A stretch of 64,000 nucleotides of DNA. It comes from Chromobacterium violaceum ATCC 12472 (GTDB lineage Bacteria > Pseudomonadota > Gammaproteobacteria > Burkholderiales > Chromobacteriaceae). The notes under the pieces were generated by a model. It made no database searches. It saw only the letters and a program-made list of their open reading frames with translations, and had not been told where the DNA came from. The DNA is taken from the NCBI RefSeq assembly GCF_000007705.1, contig NC_005085.1, positions 930,001 through 994,000 of the forward strand, in the 5' to 3' direction. The translations under genes and the position numbers were made by a program. Of the stretch, positions 62,906 through 64,000 are shown in pieces (within the stretch, counting starts at the first letter, position 1; every line of letters starts with the position of its first letter).

Positions 62906-63640
62906 ATGTACGCGCGGATCCGTTTAGTACTCGTGGTCTTGATCACTGCATTGCCTGCAATGGCGGGGAATTTGAAAGCGGTTAGAAATGGGGATTTTTC
63001 CTATTACACACTGACACTGGCTTGGCAGCCGGGTTTTTGCAAATTGAGCCAAGCTTGTCAGGCGCCGCAGAACCCGGCCGCGGCAATCGCTCTGCTTGGG
63101 CTATGGCCTTCCTTGCCCGTCAGTCTGCAAGAGCAAGGCGTTAAGGACCAGGATTGGCGGAGCAAGGGTTGCCTATACTTCAGCCATAGCGTTGACGATC
63201 CGCAGCTGTCGGATGAGGTGCGGGTCAATTTGCTCAAGGTGATGCCCAGATTGATTGATGACGATCTGATCAGCAGCGAGTTCATAAAGCATGCGCAATG
63301 CTTTGGTTTTCAAGGTGATGAATATTTCTCTAAGGCATTGAAATTAAGACATTTTGTTGTGAGTAGCCCGTTTGGTGCCTATCTGGAAGGCAAGAAGGGA
63401 CAAGTCGTGGATCAAGAGGCAGTCCGCCAGGCTTTCATTCATGCTTTTGGCGCTGCCAGCAGCTCGGCATTAAGCTTGCGTTGCCAGCGTGATGCTCAGC
63501 AACACAGCTTATTGACTAGCTTGGAAATAAGGATATCCGCGCAAAAGATAAGTGCCTTTCCGGCTGAAGCGTCATTATGGGGGGCGGTTAAAATCGATGT
63601 CGCCGACAGCTGCGATGGGCAGATATGGATCCCGAGTTGA
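62906..63640 (+). CDS. RNase T2-family paralog lacking catalytic His (putative pseudoenzyme)
   Basis: 244 residues, clearly homologous to the RNase at 60678 over the whole length (KAVRNGDFSYYTLTLAWQPG, EFIKHAQCFGFQGDEYFSKA). A signal peptide ends after AMA (about residue 20). In block 1 the histidine is replaced by Leu 64 (LLGLWPS; codon CTT at 63095). In block 2 the first His is Ser 124 (SEFIKH), while Glu 125, Lys 128 and His 129 remain. Cysteines are mostly kept, so the fold is probably maintained. GC content is lower than in the active copy and neighbours. AAGGGAG precedes ATG. It may bind RNA, act as inhibitor or be decaying; catalysis by the standard mechanism is not expected. Confidence 0.85.
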   Translation: MYARIRLVLVVLITALPAMAGNLKAVRNGDFSYYTLTLAWQPGFCKLSQACQAPQNPAAAIALLGLWPSLPVSLQEQGVKDQDWRSKGCLYFSHSVDDPQLSDEVRVNLLKVMPRLIDDDLISSEFIKHAQCFGFQGDEYFSKALKLRHFVVSSPFGAYLEGKKGQVVDQEAVRQAFIHAFGAASSSALSLRCQRDAQQHSLLTSLEIRISAQKISAFPAEASLWGAVKIDVADSCDGQIWIPS

Positions 63641-63722
63641 ACAACCGTTCTGCATCGCTCAGCCCAGCCGAGTGAGTGCGGCCTGAGCGTGCAGAACCCT
63701 GAGCAAACGTGCGGGGTATCCG

Positions 63723-64000
63723 TTAGTACACGCGCGTTTCGCCTTGAGGGCGGTTCTTGAAGCGCTTGTGCAGCCAGAAATACTGGTCCGGTATCTCGCG
63801 GACGCGGTCTTCCAGGAAAGCGTTCATCCGGCGGGTGTCGGCCTCGATGTCCTCGCTGGGGTAGCCGTCCCACGGCGGGTAGAACTCCAGTTCGAAGCGG
63901 TCGCCGACGCGGCGGGCGATCGCCGGCACCACCTTGGCGCGCGCCAGCTTGGCGATGCGCGACATGCCGGTGATGGTGGCAGCCTTGACGCCGAAGAAGT
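63723..64000 (-). CDS. LpxL/HtrB-family lipid A acyltransferase (3' part only)
   Basis: The C-terminal 92 residues of a gene that continues past the right edge (the frame is open to 64000: FFGVKAATITGMSRIAKLAR). Family features are VVPAIARR, FELEFYPPWDGYPSEDIEAD and the end motif REIPDQYFWLHKRFKNRP of lauroyl/myristoyl-Kdo2-lipid A acyltransferases. It is an inner-membrane protein that adds secondary acyl chains to lipid A. Confidence 0.88.
   Translation of the reverse strand, partial: FFGVKAATITGMSRIAKLARAKVVPAIARRVGDRFELEFYPPWDGYPSEDIEADTRRMNAFLEDRVREIPDQYFWLHKRFKNRPQGETRVY

Noticed and set aside
1-64000. CRISPR array, prophage, restriction-modification or toxin-antitoxin module
   Set aside because: No regularly spaced repeats, phage structural genes, methyltransferases or typical small toxin pairs were seen.

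Overview
This is a GC-rich, gene-dense bacterial chromosome segment. The order tpiA-secG-tRNA-Leu-nuoA..N-DUF2818, a PhaM-type granule protein, a MaeB-type malic enzyme and separate nuoC and nuoD genes point to a betaproteobacterium. My best guess is a Chromobacterium-like member of the Neisseriales; this is inferred from gene order and protein resemblance, not from a search.

Layout. 1-7.1 kb: a broken TPR/glycosyltransferase gene, then a minus-strand chain of tightly overlapping genes (FAD-linked D-hydroxyacid dehydrogenase, VanX-like D-Ala-D-Ala dipeptidase, cupin, Cys-rich protein, glutathione S-transferase, acetate-type symporter and its DUF485 partner) plus a GNAT acetyltransferase. 7.3-17.1 kb: Tat-exported phospholipase C, membrane-tethered HTH regulator, dnaE, flavin reductase, a VirK-like DUF535 gene with a tandem-repeat promoter, an ArnT-like glycosyltransferase and a PhaM-like gene. 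17.2-25.2 kb: malic enzyme, a dctPQM TRAP transporter and a divergent DctS-like sensor kinase, ending in tRNA-Ala(CGC). 25.2-28.2 kb: a probably acquired chromate-resistance cassette (chrB-chrA) flanked by two gene-free stretches. 28.3-38.6 kb: dusA, an orphan polyamine-type binding protein, rdgB-hemW-ridA, a large unknown lipoprotein, DUF4124-phzF, DUF2147 and recG. 38.8-44.3 kb: low-affinity Pit and high-affinity PstSCAB phosphate uptake systems in tandem. 44.5-60.5 kb: tpiA, secG, tRNA-Leu, two successive terminator hairpins, the complete 14-gene complex I operon and DUF2818. 60.6-64 kb: two RNase T2 genes flanking decayed insertion-sequence DNA, then the end of an LpxL-type acyltransferase.

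How the parts work together. Malic enzyme and the TRAP system fit C4-dicarboxylate use; the 1.4-6.6 kb chain looks like uptake and oxidation of short hydroxy acids with a possible D-Ala-D-Ala input; complex I takes the resulting NADH. The features most worth a second look are the RNase T2 paralog that has lost a catalytic histidine, the terminator-like hairpin 16 nt before nuoA, the dipeptidase/dehydrogenase/permease chain, and the tandem 10-bp repeat upstream of the DUF535 gene.
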